This document shows positions 6,948 through 9,130 of a stretch of DNA of 9,130 nucleotides, in pieces (position 1 is the first letter of the stretch; every line of letters begins with the position of its first letter). Below the pieces are notes generated by a model. The model was given only the letters and a program-made list of their open reading frames with translations. It searched no databases and had not been told where the DNA came from. Source of the DNA: SIG440 sp045631525 (GTDB taxonomy: Bacteria > Bacillota > Clostridia > Monoglobales > Monoglobaceae); assembly GCA_045631525.1 (NCBI GenBank), contig JAZQUY010000034.1, forward strand, positions 1 through 9,130. Direction: 5' to 3'. Both the position numbers and the translations under genes were made by a program.

Positions 6948-8852
6948 ATGAATAGCGAAAAAACAAAAGAAATTTCAAAAGAATTGATATTCCTCTTTAA
7001 TGAAGGAAAAAATTTCAAAAGCTACAACATTTTGGGTGCACACAAATGCTGTTTTGGGGGTGCCGAGGGGTATCGGTTTTCTGTGTGGGCACCAAATGCC
7101 AAATCAGTGTCTCTGGTTGGCGACAAAAACGGTTGGGACAGAAGCAAAAACCCTATGGAATTGCTAAACGGCGGTGTTTGGTGTGGATTTGTGGAAGGCG
7201 TATCGGCGGGGGAAAACTATAAGTATAGTATAGAAACAAACCTTGGCGAGATCATACTTAAGGCAGACCCTTTTGCATTCTCAAGTGAGCTGAGACCTGG
7301 AACTGCGTCAAAAATTGCGGATATGGACTATATTTGGGGGGATAAGAAATGGCTTGATATGAGAGATAGAACCGCGCCTTATGACAAGCCTATGAACATT
7401 TATGAACTTCATTTTGGGTCCTGGAAGAGAAAAGAAGACGGGGAGCTTTTGACCTATGAGGAAATGGCGGAAGAGCTTATTCCTTATGTAAAAGAAATGG
7501 GATATACCCACGTAGAACTTATGCCCATTGCGGAATATCCTTTTGACGGGTCATGGGGTTATCAGGTCACCGGATATTTTTCTGCAAACAGCAGATACGG
7601 GAGTCCAAAGGGGCTCAAAGCTTTTGTTGATAAGTGCCACCGCGCAGGGATAAGCGTTATTGTGGACTGGGTCCCTGCACACTTTCCAAGGGATGAGCAT
7701 GGCCTCAGACTATTTGACGGAACGCCTCTTTTTGAGCATCCCGACAGTCGCCTTGGCGAGCATAAGGAATGGGGAACTTTGGTTTTCAACTGGGGAAAGA
7801 CGGAGATTCATTCGTTCCTTATTTCAAATGCTATGTTCTGGTTTGAGGAATATCACGTTGACGGACTTCGTGTTGATGCGGTGTCCAGTATGCTTTATCT
7901 TGACTATAACAGGCGAGACGGAGAATGGTTGGCAAATTGTTATGGCGGAAACGAAAATCTTGAGGCTATTGAATTTTTGCAAAAGCTCAACAGCGTTGTA
8001 TTTGAAAGTTTTCCCAATGCACTGATGATTGCTGAGGAATCTACTGCTTGGGGCGGTGTGACAAAGCCTGTTTATGAGGGCGGGCTTGGGTTTAACTTCA
8101 AATGGAATATGGGCTGGATGAATGATATTTTGCGGTATATGGCGCTCGACCCGTATTTCAGGGGTTCAAACCACGATATGCTGACATTTTCAATGATGTA
8201 TGCATATTCAGAAAATTATATTTTGCCGCTTTCCCACGATGAGGTGGTGCACGGAAAACGTTCGCTTCTTGATAAAATGTATGGAAGCTATGAGCAGAAG
8301 TTTAAAAGTCTTAAGCTTCTTTATATGTTTATGTACGCTCATCCGGGAAAGAAACTGCTCTTTATGGGCGGTGAACTTGGACAGTTCTCGGAATGGCGTT
8401 TTGCTGACAGTCTGGATTGGAATTTGCTGGATTTTGACAGCCACAGAGGGATAAAAGAGTTTGTTAAGGACTTGAATGAATTTTATAAAAATAACCGTTC
8501 TATGTATGAAAACGACCAGAGCTGGGAGGGTTTTTCATGGATTGATGAATCGGACAGAGAACGGTCTGTGATAAGTTTCCTCCGAACAAGCAAAAGCCGC
8601 AGGGATACCACCATTGTTGCCCTCAATTTTGCGGCTCAGAATTATAAAGATTATGAAATAGGAGTTCCGTCAAGGGGCGATTATGAAATTGTTCTTTGCA
8701 GTGAAGGTGGTCGTTATGGCGGGACGTTAAAAAAACTACCAAGGATAACGGCTAAAAAGTGCAAGAACGGAAGATTGCCGTACTCAATAACGGTTGATAT
8801 ACCTGAGCTTTCGGGTATATATATAAAGAAAGTAAAAAACCCAAGAACGTAA
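6948..8852 (+). CDS. glgB: 1,4-alpha-glucan (glycogen) branching enzyme GlgB
   Basis: GlgB cuts alpha-1,4-glucan chains and rejoins the fragment through an alpha-1,6 link, making the branches of glycogen. The 634-residue protein matches the short form of the family (Bacillus about 627), without the extra N-terminal domain of the Escherichia coli enzyme. A CBM48 domain spans about 40-125, with FSVWAPNA at 44-51. The GH13 barrel follows from YELHFGSW (152-159), with region I DWVPAHF (D240, H245), nucleophile D310 in GLRVDAV, acid/base E363 in MIAEEST and D431 in LSHDEVVHGK. A C-terminal beta domain begins near 535. The ATG start has GAGGGG (6933-6938) 9 bases upstream. glgC starts 38 bases after the stop with no terminator between, so the two are co-transcribed. 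All catalytic motifs are intact. Confidence 0.98.
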   Translation: MNSEKTKEISKELIFLFNEGKNFKSYNILGAHKCCFGGAEGYRFSVWAPNAKSVSLVGDKNGWDRSKNPMELLNGGVWCGFVEGVSAGENYKYSIETNLGEIILKADPFAFSSELRPGTASKIADMDYIWGDKKWLDMRDRTAPYDKPMNIYELHFGSWKRKEDGELLTYEEMAEELIPYVKEMGYTHVELMPIAEYPFDGSWGYQVTGYFSANSRYGSPKGLKAFVDKCHRAGISVIVDWVPAHFPRDEHGLRLFDGTPLFEHPDSRLGEHKEWGTLVFNWGKTEIHSFLISNAMFWFEEYHVDGLRVDAVSSMLYLDYNRRDGEWLANCYGGNENLEAIEFLQKLNSVVFESFPNALMIAEESTAWGGVTKPVYEGGLGFNFKWNMGWMNDILRYMALDPYFRGSNHDMLTFSMMYAYSENYILPLSHDEVVHGKRSLLDKMYGSYEQKFKSLKLLYMFMYAHPGKKLLFMGGELGQFSEWRFADSLDWNLLDFDSHRGIKEFVKDLNEFYKNNRSMYENDQSWEGFSWIDESDRERSVISFLRTSKSRRDTTIVALNFAAQNYKDYEIGVPSRGDYEIVLCSEGGRYGGTLKKLPRITAKKCKNGRLPYSITVDIPELSGIYIKKVKNPRT

Positions 8853-8890
8853 AAATTGGGTGATATAGATTTAGGAGGAGGTTTTTTGTT

Positions 8891-9130
8891 ATGAAATCAA
8901 AAGAATGTGTTGCAATGATTCTTGCAGGCGGTCAGGGTAGCCGGCTCGGAATTCTTACCAAGAACATTGCGAAGCCCGCAGTTCCTTTCGGAGGAAAGTA
9001 TAAGATTATTGACTTTCCTTTAAGCAACTGTGCGCATTCGGGCATAACAGCGGTTGGTGTGCTTACACAGTACCAGCCTCTTGAACTCAATACTTATATC
9101 GGCAACGGACAGCCGTGGGATCTTGACAGA
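8891..9130 (+). CDS. glgC: Glucose-1-phosphate adenylyltransferase GlgC, N-terminal 80 residues
   Basis: GlgC makes ADP-glucose from glucose-1-phosphate and ATP, the committed step of bacterial glycogen synthesis. The 80 codons present contain the nucleotidyltransferase loop MILAGGQGSRL (9-19), KPAVPFGGKYKIIDFPLSNC (28-47), GVLTQY (56-61) and GNGQPWDLDR (71-80), all typical of Firmicute GlgC. The family is usually about 380-420 residues, so roughly four fifths lies beyond the right edge. The ATG follows a strong AGGAGGAGG Shine-Dalgarno site (8873-8881) at 9-base spacing, far stronger than the site of glgB. GlgC is preferred over the catalytically degenerate paralogue GlgD because the GGxGxRL loop and PWDLDR block are intact. 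It sits directly after glgB in one operon; glgD or glgA would be expected next. Confidence 0.96.
   Translation, partial: MKSKECVAMILAGGQGSRLGILTKNIAKPAVPFGGKYKIIDFPLSNCAHSGITAVGVLTQYQPLELNTYIGNGQPWDLDR

Noticed and set aside
7660..8025. A 121-codon plus-strand frame within glgB.
   Set aside because: It is an out-of-frame shadow of the conserved catalytic core of GlgB.
8839..8861. A 6-bp inverted repeat (ACCCAA/TTGGGT) across the glgB stop codon, considered as a terminator before glgC.
   Set aside because: The stem is short, the loop is 11 bases, no T-run follows, and glgC begins soon after with a strong ribosome-binding site.

Overview
The window looks like an ordinary chromosomal segment of a low-to-moderate GC Firmicute, most likely an anaerobic member of the Clostridia. 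The reasons are the AddB-type (not RecB/RecC) recombination nuclease, purine-rich Shine-Dalgarno sites, TTG and GTG starts, consensus sigma-A-like promoters and a GlgC beginning typical of Firmicutes. The species cannot be named from this sequence. Every gene falls in a known family, and I see no mobile element, CRISPR array, tRNA, rRNA or prophage gene.

Layout, left to right. (1) 1-1371, minus strand: most of an MdlB/MsbA-like ABC exporter half-transporter, cut off by the window's left edge, with a perfect consensus promoter (1422-1450). (2) 1488-1524: a strong hairpin terminator closing the next gene. (3) 1529-4771, minus strand: a complete addB, the helicase-like nuclease subunit of AddAB. 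It keeps its nuclease and iron-sulfur residues but has lost a recognisable Walker A motif. (4) 4772-4908: a divergent promoter region. (5) 4909-6828, plus strand: a cytoplasmic GH13 alpha-glucan hydrolase of the neopullulanase/cyclomaltodextrinase type. (6) 6829-6947: a spacer with a good extended -10 promoter, an inverted repeat touching its -35 box, and a direct repeat. (7) 6948-8852, plus strand: glgB, glycogen branching enzyme. (8) 8891-9130, plus strand: the first 80 codons of glgC, ADP-glucose pyrophosphorylase, running off the right edge.

The plus-strand genes form a glycogen cluster. GlgC makes ADP-glucose, GlgB introduces alpha-1,6 branches, and the GH13 enzyme probably hydrolyses imported maltodextrins or trimmed glycogen inside the cell. 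No intrinsic terminator separates the GH13 gene from glgB, so glgBC may be transcribed both by read-through and from its own promoter. A glycogen synthase (glgA), and perhaps glgD, would be expected beyond the right edge.

The two minus-strand genes are unrelated to glycogen and to each other, and appear to be separately transcribed. No stretch longer than 300 bases lacks a gene. I did not find a previously undescribed system. The best second-look items are the degenerate ATP-binding loop of AddB, the lack of addA directly after addB, and the repeat structure around the glgB promoter.
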